From NCBI GenBank assembly GCA_030998225.1, contig JAPYXD010000715.1, positions 1,178,001 through 1,242,000 on the forward strand: a stretch of DNA of 64,000 nt. The letters are read 5' to 3'. The stretch is from Diplolepis rosae. Its lineage: Eukaryota > Arthropoda > Insecta > Hymenoptera > Diplolepididae. How positions within the stretch are numbered: position 1 is the stretch's first letter; each line of letters starts with the position of its first letter. Of the stretch, positions 35,661 to 47,520 are shown piece by piece. The position numbers and the translations under genes were made by a program. The notes beneath the pieces are model-generated. The model searched no databases. It was not told where the DNA came from and worked only from the letters and a program-made list of their open reading frames with translations.

Positions 35661-36472
35661 TTTCAAAAATACTGTTTGGAACCTGGACCAGTAATTTGTT
35701 AATATTATGCTATGGAATATATTAATAATATATTATAATTCAATGCAGTGAAATAGTTTCAAAACAAATTGCACTTAGATTATATAAATTATGAATAACA
35801 TCGAGTAAAAGTGATGTTTTAATTGACTGGAGTTTATCTAATAAAAGTAGTTCTCTAATAACTTATATTAACGTCTAATTTTTTTGTTTAGATGATACGG
35901 TGTTCTCATCTATTCTGAACATTTCATAAATATAATATTTGATATGTTAGCACATTATTAAGTTAGGCCTCAGTGAGCTTTGCTGCTTTTTTCTTTTTAA
36001 GATTGGCCTTCTTTATATCAGCAATCTTAATTTTGGCGAATTGACGCATTCGATTTTGTAAATAATGTGTAATCACATACGCGTAAACATCGCTTGCATG
36101 TTTCGAGCAAGGATATATGCTCTAATTGCTTTTCAGTTACGTATCTTACAACTAATTCGGAAGCATTACTTCGGTTTCAGTGTTTCGCAAAAGATGTTTC
36201 AATTTTTGTCAAAAAATTGAAAAGACGAACATGAGGATGTTGGATTCCAAATTGATTTTCCTGATTAAGAGTGATAATCCTAGTAATAGGATATCCTTCT
36301 ATTCGTACCTGAGTCTTGTCAGAGAAAACAAATTCAAAGCGACAAACTCCACATGTAGTGAAGTTTCTTGAATTTTTGCATACCTGCCCAGTAACAAAAT
36401 ATTTCAGACACTCGACGACTGGAGGCAGATCATAATCATGATCTGACGCATTCGTGAAGTCACTGAAATCGC

Positions 36473-36621
36473 GCCACGGGACACTTGGCCGGGACCTGTA
36501 AGGCGCCACCAAGGTGCCTGTCATGCGCAGACAGGGGCGACAAAGATGTCGCCCATGTGTCGGGGAGCGGCTCCTGCCCGGTCTTCCGGGAAGAGCTTCG
36601 GAGGTTGAGAGGCAGGAATTG
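36473..36621 (+). pseudogene. ORF1 3' end (R1-clade copy 3)
   Basis: Reads GGTGHLAGTCKAPPRC (rest of knuckle 2), then CLSCADRGDKDVAHVSGSGS and CPVFREELRRLRGRN ending TGA at 36621. It overlaps the start of ORF2 in another frame, as is usual in R1-clade elements. Confidence 0.75.
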
Positions 36622-39600
36622 AAGTTCCTGCAGCTCAACCTCGGAAGGGGGAAGGATGCCCAGGACCTCCTGATGCAGACTGCCAGGGAGAGGGGTGCTG
36701 ATGTGCTGCTCATTAGTGAGCAGTACAAGTGGTCCGATAACTCTGCTTGGTATCAGGATGCATCAAGGAGGGCCGGCATCCTTGTTTGTAACCCTGATTT
36801 GGGCGTCGGGGACTTCCTGGAGACCGACGCGGGGTTCGTCTGGGTGGAGGTGGCGGGTGTGCGTGTGTACAGCTGCTACTTCTCCCCCGGCGATCCCTTC
36901 GATGTCTTTGAGACCCAGATCCTCCTCCTTGAGGAAAGCCTCCGTGAGGCCATCGGGCGAATCCTCATAGGGGGGGACTTCAACAGTAAGTCGCCCGAGT
37001 GGGATGAAGCCCGCCTAGATTGGAGGGGAATCTTGGTTGGCGAGATGGTCGCTAGGAACGAACTGATCGTCTTGAATCAGGGCGGGGAATTTACGTTCAG
37101 ACGAGGAGCGGGGGGGTCAATAATTGATCTCACAATTGCCGCACCTCGCCTCGCTTCAAGGATAAGCGACTGGTCGGTCCTCGATGTAATAACCTTCAGT
37201 GACCACCGGTGCATCGAATTCACACTAGAACAACGGTGTCAGGCGGTAGATAAGGGTAGGGGCGGCGAAGGAAGGAGCCCCTCCTGGAACACGAGACGAC
37301 TCAGCAGGGAAAGACTTCGCGAACACCTCGAAGAAACCAGGCTCATCGATGAGCTTGGTTGGGTCTGCCCTGCTGGGTCGTACGAAGCTGCTGTGCGCTC
37401 GGTGAGGCAGAAGGTGGTCGCGGCTTGTGACTACTCGATGCCTCGCCGTAAGCGCAGGCAAGCTAGGGGTTCGATGTACTGGTGGAACAACCAGATGGCA
37501 GCCCTACGTCGAGAATGCCTCGCAGCGCGGCGAAAATTCACCCGTTCAAAGGGGGATGCTACGCTGCACGAGGCATGGAAAGGGGCAAAAACAGCTTTGA
37601 GGCGAGGCATAAAGAAAAGCCGACTTCAATGCTGGAAAGACCTGATCGGTGAAGTCGAGAAGGATCCATGGGGTCTCGCCTTCAAAATAGTCACCAAGAG
37701 ATTGGTGACTAGAAGAAAGGCCCCGGGCCTGGATAATCTCGATCGAGTCAAGTACATTGTGCGAAGCTTGTTTCCACACGTGGAGCCGTTCCAAAGACAG
37801 GACCGAAGTTCCTGCGTGGTCCGGCGCGAAGAACTCTTCACTCTCGAAGAACTAAAGAGAGCGGGTGGAAGGCTTAAGGCAAATACAGCGCCGGGTATTG
37901 ACGGGGTGCCGAACGAGATCCTCAAAGAGGTGATCGGGGCATACCCGGAGATCCTCCTAGAAGCCTTTAACTCCTGTCTTCGGGATGGGAGGTTCTTCGC
38001 AGATTGGAAGAAGCAGAGGTTGGTCCTGCTGAGGAAGGGCAACAAACCTCTAGGGGTTGCCTCGTCGTATAGACCAATATGCTTATTGGATACGATGGGG
38101 AAGCTTCTGGAGTAGTTGATTCTACAACGGCTTCAGGCTCTCTTGGTCGGGGAGAACGGGCTCTCGGAAAGCCAGTTCGGATTCAGGAAAGGCAGATCCA
38201 CTGTGGACGCCATCCAAGCCGTGGTTAACATCGCCACAAATGCAAGAAAAGGAACTGGTAAGCATAAGGGATTCTGTGCGTTGATTAGCATTGACATACG
38301 CAATGCGTTCAATACCGCGAGATGGGACATCTGCATCGAGGCGATGATGCGGAAAAATGTTCCAGACTACCTGTTGCGAATGATGGATGACTATCTGAGC
38401 GACAGGTGGGTGATATACGAGGGCGACAAATGGTCTCTCAAAGAAGAGATGACATGTGGCGCTCCTCAAGGATCGCGGGTGGGTCCACTCGTTTGGAACA
38501 TCATGTATGATGACTTCCTGCGCATGGACCTGTCTGCTGGAACGAGCATCGTCGGCTTCGCGGATGACACACTTCTCGCGTGCGCTGCTGTCGACGTCAG
38601 AATCCTGGAGCTGAGTATCAATGAAAGTCTGTGGCGGGCAAAGCGTTGCTTGGATAGCAGAGGTCTGAAAATGGCCCCTGAGATAACCGAGGCTTTGCTC
38701 GTCACGGACAGGAGATCCTTTCAGTACCCGAGGATCGTTCTCGGAGAGCATAAGGTCGAGTAGAAACAAGCATTAAGTACCTGGAGGTGCAGTTGGATCG
38801 TAGGCTTAGCTTTGGCGAACACCTAAAGACCGCAACTGCCAAAGCCATCCAATGTGGAGCAAAGTTGGCTCGACTTAAGCCCAACATTGGTGAACCCAGG
38901 GAAGCGAAAAGGAAACTGGTGGAGAGTGTGGTGCATTCAAAGCTGCTTTATGCAGCTCCGGTCTGGGCTAATGTCCTGTAAAACAATGCTATCAAGAGGA
39001 AGCTGTTCTCGGCGCAGAGACTTGTCGCGCTGAGAATAGTTTCAGCATATAGAACTATCTCGACGAGCGCTGTGCTGGTCCTGGCGAGCGTCCCGCCAAT
39101 AGATTTACTGGCGGAGGAAAGGCAGGAGACCTTTCAGTTTGGTAAGGAGCTTACCTGCGCCGACCTGCAGGAAATCGCTCGCGCAAAGGAGGCATTCCGC
39201 AAAGATGGAAGGTGCAGATTCGTCGAGAAGTGGCAGATGAGATGGCATGGTGAGCAGACAGGGAGATGGACACACCGTCTAATCCCGGAGCTCGCCACCT
39301 GGCTGAGTAGAAAGCACGGGGAAGTCGGCTTTTATTTGGCGCAAGCGCTCTCGGGCCATGGCTGTTTCAACGCGTACCTGAGGCGCTTTAAGAAGATAGA
39401 CGAGGAGACGTGTCGCTACTGCGATTCTCCGGTGGATAACGCGGAGCACGCACTCTTCGTCTGCGCAAAATGGGGTGTGGCTAGGGGGGTCCTCGGTCAG
39501 GCGGTGGGTTCCGAACTTACTCCTGACACGATGGTCCCCCTCATGCTCCAGTCTGAACGGTTCTGGACGCTCATCGAGTCATTCGTCACACTTGTGATGA

Positions 39601-39653
39601 AGACGAGAGTACTTGATGGGCGTCGAGAGCGAAACAACGGGGAGGGCCAGTAG
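36514..39653 (+). pseudogene. ORF2: APE endonuclease + reverse transcriptase + C-terminal zinc box (R1-clade copy 3)
   Basis: The nick-and-copy enzyme of target-primed retrotransposition. Order: endonuclease from about 36620 (LLISEQYK; GDFNSKSPEW near 36975-37005; SDHRCIEF near 37200), then RT motifs NTAPGIDGVPNEILK (37880-37925), YRPICLLDTMGKLLE (38070-38112), SQFGFRKGRSTVDAI (38170-38215), LISIDIRNAFNTARW (38280-38325), CGAPQGSRVGPL (38458-38493), and the catalytic FADD (38560-38571), then a C-terminal CRYCDSPVDNAEHALFVC box (39412-39465). Broken by TAG at 38113, TAG at 38761 with a frame change, and TAA at 38979; otherwise well preserved. The 36514 ATG is arbitrary because ORF2 overlaps ORF1. 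Confidence 0.92.
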
Positions 39654-42306
39654 AAATCGCATCGGGGCCTGCACCCGCGGCCCTGCGTCTCGGGCAGACT
39701 TGGCTGTCCGCGTCGTTCGGGGGTGGAATCTGTATGTTTTCTCCCCTGGGTGGCGCGGCTAGTCGGTTTGCCTAGTGGGCGTGTGGCCGCGGGTGGAAGT
39801 TCCGAGCGAACGGATGACGGAAGAGTCGTACGCGACTTTAATGGAACCAACCACCCGTGAAGTTTAAAGCCGAAAGGCGGTTCCGCGGGTGGTGTATTGA
39901 TTCGAGAGAGGGGGTTTTCTGGTTTTAACAGGTATGCCTAGACCCGTCCTAGGAGAGTCCTGTACAACGTCTATAAAAGATTTTGCCATTTTTCCTCCTC
40001 ACCAAAAAAAAAAAAAAAAAAAAAAAAAAGTCACTGAAATCGGCGTCCTCTTGATTGATGAGAACATTGAGTTTCTTTTTGATCTCGTCCACGACCGAAG
40101 ATTTTTTTTCTGATATAAAAATTTCTTTTAACTTGAACATTGAGATTAAAGGATGGAAAGAGGTTTTTTCAGGAATGGAGCAGTTCCCCGTACGAGGAGG
40201 TATCAGGACACTAAAGAAAGTCAGGATCTTATAAATCTGAAGGAACGTTGGTGTAGCTGGATGGTCATTAGTTCCTCCAGCTAATCGAATAGTGCCGAAG
40301 AATCTTTAAAGAAAATAATGACAAGGAAATGAGAGATTATAAAAATTTGGGAACGAAGGAAGAAAATTATTTCCTGAATTAAATTTAAAAAATAATATAT
40401 TTTTACAACTATGCCTGGAAATTCCTGGACTCCAAAATGAACAACTTGTAATACGTGATTGGTAAAATATAAAACCTCGTAAATTTCACATTTTTTCCTG
40501 ATAATAATTTGTGAATTCGTAGTAACTGCTTGTCCAAGTTACTGAAGTATATAAAAATTTAATAAGATTTATAAAAATTCGTACTAAAAAAATTGAAATA
40601 GAAAATATTCACAGTAATGTCGTATATAAAAATTTGCAGGCATGATAATTGATTAAGAAAAATCGTGACAATAGTCGTATTATATCTTCAGAAAAGAAGG
40701 ACTTTTTAAAATTCGCAGAACGTCAAAAATATGGGCATTGATTTTCCTACGTGCGATTCAATTACCTCAAGACAATCTTGGTTGATTCTTCCTGTGAAGA
40801 CCGCTTCTATCCTTAAGTCCTGCAGTTAATACTTAGACAAATCCAAAGTTGACTTTAAAGTCATTCTCAGTCCTTCTGCTGTTTCTGAAGCGAGAAAATT
40901 ATCTGCAGTGAGAGACCCATTCTTGACTCTTCCCTCCCATTCATTTAACCAAACTAAACTGTCCTCTAACACCTAAAAGAAGGTAAAAGCAACTTGTTAG
41001 AAGATCAAATTCTTAATCAGATAACTAATAATATATATAATCTTATGATTGTTTGATATGAAAGAAACACCTTCATGTCATCACAATCAAGTGTAAGGCC
41101 TCTTGTCGTCAAGGTCCTGTTCAATGCATCGAACATGTCATTCAGCGTCTCACAAAAACTGCAGTGGATTCAGAAAACTTAAGATCGGCCTCGTAGTCTC
41201 GATAGAAACGCAAGCCTCGAGCAACTGATCTACTAAATATCTGTGCCAACCATGAATTAATATTACAAACCTTGTAATTGCAATTAATAGAAATATAGAA
41301 AAGGTATCCAGAGTAGTTACCTGAAGAGCAAGAGCTACTCACATTTTCAGCATGCTTTTATTTGCAATGTTGATATGGTCATCTGTGATGTTTGGACATA
41401 TTCTTAAGGATATTGGTTGCTGTTTGTCGAGATCGTGCATGATTTTAAAATACGCCCATTGTATTTCAGGGTGCTCTGGGTGAATCTATAATTATTCTTA
41501 TATTAATCTTACAGGAAGAATGTTTTTTTCATTTCAAGTTTTTAAATTGTGTTGGTCAATTGTCTTACCATTAATTTTCCAGCATTTCCCAGACGATTCC
41601 GAGTGCACTTCATTAGGTGAGGAGTGTCCCAGAAAAATAAAAACCTTTCTTTTGTCGTCCAGAGGATGCTGAAAATAATTCTTAAAGGCATCCATTTTTC
41701 TGCAACAACCCATTACGTTCCACATTTTCCGATTAGGTCCACCTCCATCCGAAATTACTCCGTGTATTTTGGCTCCGGCATTTTCCAGTAATACGATTGC
41801 TTGAACAACTATTTTCGCTAATGTATCGCCAGACATTGGTCCATTGGAAGTGAATACTGCGATCGGTTGTGAGTAGTCTTCATACAGTGGGTAGAACATC
41901 AGCACTAAGGCATGATTAGCCATTTATGTATTGATATCTTGCGGTGCATTATCACCAAGGTCAGCTACTCCTTTCATGGTCATAGTTTTTTGATCCAGTA
42001 GTAGATTCGTCCTAGTGGACATTTCGTACAAGAGTAAAACTCCATGTAGCTCTTTCCCACTCTTATTTGCGAAATGCTGCTTTATGATTTTAAAAAACTT
42101 AGGATCGAATCCACATGGACAATCCATATGTGCCAGATAACTGTAAAAATGTTGTTTATATATTTTATAAGTCAATTTTAAATTGTATTATCAATTTTTA
42201 GTCAATTTTGTTATATCTATGAGTAATTTATTTTAGCTTAATTAAATTCTATTAAATTTGAATAGTTATTAAAACTTACTTTCGAATACTTCGTTCACAA
42301 GGAACA

Positions 42307-42702
42307 CACGGAGAAAAATGGAGGGTCAGCCTGAATATCTAGAGGGTCAGGTCGACCAAATATGATGATCGACTATAGGACAGCCTTCTAGATAATCAAA
42401 CTGATCATCTGTAGAGGGTCAGAAAAAAATAATCGATTTGATCATTGTAGAAGGTCGATTTGATCATCCTTGAGGGTCGAAATGAAAATTTAAAACAAAA
42501 TATTCAACTTGATCATCCCAGAGGATCGATTTGATTATCTCGATAGTGTGACTGTTTCTCTGTGGTAATCAAGCTGATCATAATTCGAGAGTCTCCCTGA
42601 TTATGTCCATAAAATTATAGAAGGACTATTTGATAATCTAGAGGGTCGGTCTGACTCTCAAAATTTTGAACCTCTAACTTCGACCCTCCGTTTTTCTCCG
42701 TG
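42307..42702. mobile_element. MITE with CACGGAGAAAAA termini, inside the P-type transposase exon
   Basis: 396 bp. CACGGAGAAAAATGGAGGGT at the left is inverted against ...CCCTCCGTTTTTCTCCGTG at the right. CA flanks both ends (42305-42306, 42703-42704). The inside is filled with variants of GAGGGTC(a/g)...TGATCAT. It splits the transposase between the codons for GILP and VPCERS, and removing one CA restores the frame at that point. Non-coding. Confidence 0.88.
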
Positions 42703-43851
42703 CAGGCAATATTCCAAGATCTCTTATCAAGCGGTATGTGGCTGGCGAACGCATGTGCAGAAGAACGCATAAAATAATCCAATCGTCGGAATATCTACGA
42801 CCTTTCGGATCTTTTGCTTTTGTAGCCTTCAGGATCTGTTGTATAGCTAACTTCTCATTCTTGGAAATATTTTGCTTGTCAATCAAATCATTCAAAGCGT
42901 TTTCTGATACGCTTATAATTTTATTTTGAGATCGATGCACAACGTTTTTCAGCAAGCGAACATTTACTTTGGCTCGTTCAATTGTCCTTCCTTTGTAGTC
43001 GAGTTGGCTTTTTAATTTTAACAATTTAGCCTTCTTTCTTGGACTTAAATCATTAATTCTAAGATAATTTCTATTTTTGTTTTGCTGTTTTCGAATTATT
43101 TTTTTATTTAAAACTGTCTTTACGGACTTGCAAGATTTACAGCTATTAGAATTTTCATTATTGTCAGTTGGTAATAAGAGCAAGCAATGATTGTTGCGAA
43201 TAATATTACTTTTGTCCACATAAGTGAAGGACTTCGAAAGGTGATAATTATCTGATGTCGGTGTGATATCCGGACAACCTTGACATATTTCACGTTTGTC
43301 AATGATATTTATAACATCCATCAAATTTGCAGCCGAGTTTAAATGATCTCTTTCGATCTCGAAAGCCTTGTGATCCACCTGAACACTATTGACTTTTATT
43401 AGCAGAGTCATATTCTTGTCAATTGTGATTTCTTTTTGATAAACAGATCCCACATGAACGGTTTTTCCCTTCCTTCCAACGAGTTTGTGAAAATGTATAG
43501 CCGGAGTGTTATTTTCACCCCAAGAAAAATTTGTTCTTACCCATGAAATTGAGATTGAAATTATTTGGTCATTATCAAATATTTCGTCAAACACGTCTTT
43601 TTCTTTGTCGGAAAGATGTGAGGCATGGTTCGGAAAATTAGCATGAGAAAGTTCAATATTAGAATTTTCCTTTTCATCCTCCACTTGTATTCTTTTCCGT
43701 TTCATTGAGATTGCCTCTTCTTTTTTTGCTTCTTCTTCAGCCTTTCGCTTTCGACAAAAAGTTCGTCTTTCTGTCTTTGGCTTTACAGGACGGCCAAGTA
43801 TAGTAAGGTCCGTATATAGCTTCTTTTCGAAGTTGAGGTCTGTCATAAATG

Positions 43852-44540
43852 CTCTGAAAAAATTTCTTTATATACAAATATACTTTACTTATTTTTCTAT
43901 TTATGTATTTATAACTTATTTAATTAATTTTTTGTCATTTATTAATTTTGTAATTTACTTCTTTTTTATTTATCTGCGTTGAATTATTTTATTTTGAACA
44001 TCTTGTTTTGTAAAATTATAAATTTAAGTTTTCAATTTCTATTACTTTAGGAATTCGACGTAATTCAGTAAAACTTTGAGCTATAAAAAGTAAGGAATCT
44101 AAATTAACAAAAAATCTGAAATTATATTTTTTTATAAAGTTCAAAACTTTATTTTAATAACAAAATTGTTAGAAATCAGAAATTTTTTTCCCCTTCAACA
44201 CAATCCAATTTTAAGAAGCTCGCATTTACTTGAATTCAGAATTTTTAAAAATATTCTTTTTCAACTATTCTTTATTTCAGTCACTTTCATTTAACTATTT
44301 TTCAACTTCTATCACACAAGATGTTTGAAACTGAATTTAATTTGAGATAAGTATTTGAGAGTCATTTATTGCGGTGCTAAAGAAATTCATTGCACAACTA
44401 GATACAATTAATTAATATTGAGACATAAAACTTTATTATATCTTCTGGCTTAAAATGCTTTTCGCAAATCGCATTGACCTGCTTTTAATTTAATATCATC
44501 CGGAAAGGATAATTTGCCGTAATTTTATTGTATTTTCATC
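43852..44540. other. No recognisable feature (upstream of P-type pseudogene)
   Basis: AT-rich. This should contain the 5' end and terminal repeat of the P-type element if complete, but I find neither a THAP exon nor a terminal inverted repeat. Confidence 0.4.
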
Positions 44541-44917
44541 CTTCGGTACAGGGACGAATCCAGGGGGTGGTCCTGGGGGTACGGCCCCCCCCCCCCCCCC
44601 CCCGAAATATCAGACTCCTTCAAATCTCACTAGCGAAACAATTCGAGTTTGTCTAACACAATTCTAACGTCACGTTTTGTGAAAGCCGAAACAGGCCCTG
44701 TTAACTCTAATGGGGGAATATGAAGAATTATGATTATTATTTTAGGCGTAGTACAAGATGCGGCCAACTGTTGGCGCTACGTGTCGGCCCCGCTGCACCC
44801 CACCCCGCACGCATAAGTCTGCGTCTGTCCTCGCATATCCTCGTTTGGTCCTCGTTGCACTGCGTTGCACTGCGTTGCACAAACGTCAACAAACTTTGTG
44901 GTTAGAGGCAGTGTTAA

Positions 44918-46210
44918 ACCAGCCGTATGCATCAGAAAAGAAAATGGCGCCCCGTTAGTGTCCTAAGTTGAATTCCTAAGTTAGTTTGCCGAACCGTCAC
45001 ACGCGGCGCTAACTGTACCATCACTCCCTGAAAATTCACAGTATAACATACGAAGAATTTAATAAAAAAATTTTAAAAATATATTATTCAATGCCATAAA
45101 CAAATAAAAGAGATCAGACTTTAAATAATAATATTATTTGAATATTTTAAATTAAATTTTCCCCTTTTTATTGATATTTATCTCGTACAAAAACTATTTT
45201 GAAACATTCAGCTGATATTAGAATTTAAATATTAATATCTCTTTTATTCCTTTTTGGCATTGAATAATAACTTTTTAAAAAATTTTATATTTAATTGTCT
45301 ACATATCACTGCATTTATATTATTTTTTTGACGTAAAATTAAGTTGAAAAATGGAAAAAAATGAAAAATTCTGAACAAGGAACGAAGTTGATGAGAGTTG
45401 TAATTAGTTGGAAATCATTATGAATAATTAAAGAAAATAGAATATAAAAAAAGGAGAATATTAATTTATATTTTTAAAATAGTTAAATAACATTAATGGA
45501 AACAGTATAATAAGAACAATTAATTTTTTTTCATTTTCAAAACCAAAAGTAGTCTATCTACGTCCGTTTTCATCGTCTCTAACATTCACGAAATGTGAAA
45601 ATTGAAATTTAGGGAAACAAAAAGTTGTAAAAATTCAAAGTATTTTCATACCTAAAAAGCGGATCCTACAAATTGTGAAAATTAATTATTAGAAACAAAA
45701 TAGAAAATATTTAACTTAGAAATACATTAAAAGTATTTTTATATTTTTTTTATGAATGATTTCACGAATTTGAACTTTTACAACTTTGTTTCCCTAAATT
45801 TAAACTTTCACAGCATCCAGGTAAAAATGATTACAGTTTCTTTCATATACATCGGATATTTTCCGTAAATCTACCTTTATGATAGATGAACAAAAATTTT
45901 GAAAAGTTCATTGCTTTAGGTGTTATTAAAAATGGTTTTAATTAATGTGATACTTGAGAAGAGTAGCAAGTTTATATGAATAATTTCGTCCAGTTTCTAC
46001 TTGTTTGTGTCCAAAGTACATAAAATGTTGTTTCCAAAATTTCGAGAATGTTTTTATTAAATTCTTCGTATGTTACTGTGTATTTTCAGGGAGTGATGGT
46101 ACAGTTAGCGCCGCGTGTGATGATTCGGCAAACTAACTTAGGAATTCAACTTAGGACACTAAGGGGGTCAAGTTAGAATCGTGAAATACGGGCTGATGCA
46201 TACGGCTGGT
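44918..46210. mobile_element. Element with ~165-bp terminal inverted repeats, TAA duplication
   Basis: Starts ACCAGCCGTATGCATCAG and ends CTGATGCATACGGCTGGT. The inverted arms run to about 45085 and from about 46045 (ACTGTACCATCACTCCCTGA against TCAGGGAGTGATGGTACAGT). TAA flanks both ends (44915-44917, 46211-46213), as for PIF/Harbinger-type 3-bp duplications, though the superfamily is uncertain. A second internal inverted pair lies at about 45597-45640 and 45770-45812. Non-coding. Confidence 0.75.
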
Positions 46211-46380
46211 TAAACCCACTTGTGAAGAATCTAATCTACAAAGAAATTTACAAGAGCGGGTATCGAGTGTGCTATTTGCATTTTCGCGAGTAGGATTGTT
46301 TATGTGGTCCGCGAAATGTGTTCAAGAAAAAAATAGTGCCTTCAGTGTTGTTGCCTAAAAAAGATGGGAATGGACATACA
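46211..46380 (+). pseudogene. C-terminal half of a THAP zinc-finger domain
   Basis: One frame reads KSGYRVCYLHFRE, a stop, then RNVFKKKIVPSVLLPKK. This matches the end of a THAP domain: the C-x2-H pair (CYLH), the HF box and the terminal (A/V)P box. The N-terminal C-x-C half is missing, apparently cut by the element ending at 46210. One in-frame TAG follows HFRE. Source unknown: a transposase or a host THAP protein. Confidence 0.55.
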
Positions 46381-46566
46381 TTGTCTTATAATTTAAAAAA
46401 CTGAATATAATGAGTAAAATGGATATACTAAGTGAAAAAATGTATAAAAATATCAAAAAATGTATTGCTTAAACTTTCTGTATTTTTATACGTGTTTTTC
46501 ACTTAGTTTATCCATTTTACTCATCATTATAGTCAATTTTAAAACTTTTCACATATATACAATGTA

Positions 46567-47335
46567 CAGTAAAACCCCGTTTATCGCAACACCTTCCAAT
46601 CAAATGCCTCCCGTTTATCGCAAAAACGGAGGGGTTCCCACTTCTTCGCCACCAGCTTGAACAACTGATTATCAGCACAGGCGCCTAAACGAATAGTTTC
46701 ACGCGCTTTCGCTGTTTATCATTGTTTACAGTCGTGATCCAATAACCTCGAATGCGTTTTTTTATTGTCATTATATGTGCAATTTTATAAATGAGTAACA
46801 ACGTGGAACCGAACGATGGTACGTAAACGACTAGTACAAACAATACATTTTAATTACTTTAAAGCTTACATATTTCCCTCATAATTTTCGAATGCATGAT
46901 TGAATTTTTTTCAGTAGAAATATTCCCGCATTTGGTAAAACAATTGATTCGCAATTGGTAAAGCGATTGATGTACTAGGCACAATTCATGCTATAATTTG
47001 TCATAATAATATACATTGAAATGTGAAAAATTTATATATTTTTCTGTTACATATAAAACACAAATATGTAGCAATATATACATAAACAATAGTTTCATAT
47101 CATATAAACGATATATTTCATATCTCCCTAATATACGAAAATTCATATAAATATTTGCATCACAAATTTAAAAGTGAGGGGTATTCCCGCCTATCCTTAA
47201 GAATCACGTGACCACTCCTTCTACTAATAAGAGGGAGAAAAAAATGGTAAAGTTTATTGCTATAAACGGGAGAGACAAGTTGCAATAAACGGGAGTTGCG
47301 ATAAACGGGTGTTGCGATAAATGGGGTTTTACTGT
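46567..47335. mobile_element. pogo/Tigger-like non-autonomous element (769 bp)
   Basis: The left end CAGTAAAACCCCGTTTATCG and the complement of the right end CAGTAAAACCCCATTTATCG match, flanked by TA (46565-46566, 47336-47337). CGTTTATCGCAA words are repeated near both ends. A short frame MSNNVEPND ending at GTACGT (46792-46822) could be a first transposase exon remnant. Termini of this kind are typical of pogo/Tigger within Tc1/mariner. Confidence 0.8.
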
Positions 47336-47520
47336 ATATATAAAATAAATACGCCACACATTGATACTTTTAGTTCAAGTTGCGGCCAACTGTTGGCGCT
47401 GTGCTTCTAAATATTTCTACCATTGAGTTGAGAGGGCCTGAGCCGAAATATCTTTTATTTTTTAATTTTTCGATCGGACCCCCCCCCAAATTTTTTTTCT
47501 AGACCGTCCTTGCTTCGGTA

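Larger units (their letters stand above)
36472..40029 (+). mobile_element. R1-clade non-LTR retrotransposon, copy 3 (5'-truncated)
   Basis: Plus-strand LINE truncated inside the second ORF1 zinc knuckle, with nearly all of ORF2, a 3' UTR (39654-40003) and a 26-base poly(A) tail (40004-40029). The 13-bp target duplication GTCACTGAAATCG lies at 36459-36471 and 40030-40042. The insertion split a P-type transposase exon. Same family as the copies at 1-3140 and 8266-11658; the 3' UTR end (CCTCCTCACC before the tail) is identical in kind to copy 2. Confidence 0.95.
35963..43851 (-). pseudogene. P-element-type (THAP9-like) transposase, interrupted pseudogene
   Basis: Exons on the minus strand, approximately: 43851-42280 (split by a MITE), 42140-41568, 41485-41343, about 41255-41071, 40972-40766, and 40303-35963 (split by a LINE). 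Splice sites are consensus (for example TTTTTTCAG at 43851, CGAAA|GTAAGT at 42280, TTTACAG at 42140). Family motifs in order: LAIQQILKATKAKDPKGRRYSDDW, broken here as LAIQQILKATK then PKGRRYSDDW; CGFDPKFFKIIKQHF; ADLGDNAPQDIN; VISDGGGPNRKMW; WDTPHLMKCTRNRLG; HPEHPEIQWAYF; TGRINQDCLE; RFFGTIRLAGGTNDHPATPT. Damage: stop at 41924-41926, frameshifts near 41630 and 41135, stop in exon e, TGA near 36177. The expected LLYDEM reads LLYEM, lacking the catalytic-type aspartate. No THAP exon was found upstream before the hAT-like element at 44549. Confidence 0.88.
44549..47512. mobile_element. hAT-like element carrying nested insertions
   Basis: Begins CAGGGACGAATCCAGGGGG and ends ...TCTAGACCGTCCTTG (complement CAAGGACGGTCTAGA), with CTTCGGTA duplicated at 44541-44548 and 47513-47520. 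An 8-bp duplication and CA(G/A)GGACG termini fit hAT. A 19-base C run lies at 44585-44603, answered by a C run at 47479-47487. It contains the element 44918-46210, a half THAP domain and the pogo-like MITE 46567-47335. GCGGCCAACTGTTGGCGCT occurs at 44760 and 47385 as near-palindromic direct copies. Confidence 0.75.

Noticed and set aside
38122..38769. 215-codon minus-strand open frame opposite the reverse transcriptase
   Set aside because: Antisense shadow of the GC-rich ORF2; the sense strand has all RT motifs.
44585..44603. C homopolymer as a sequencing gap or error
   Set aside because: A matching C run occurs near the opposite end of the same hAT-like element, so it is probably genuine, though its length may be inexact.
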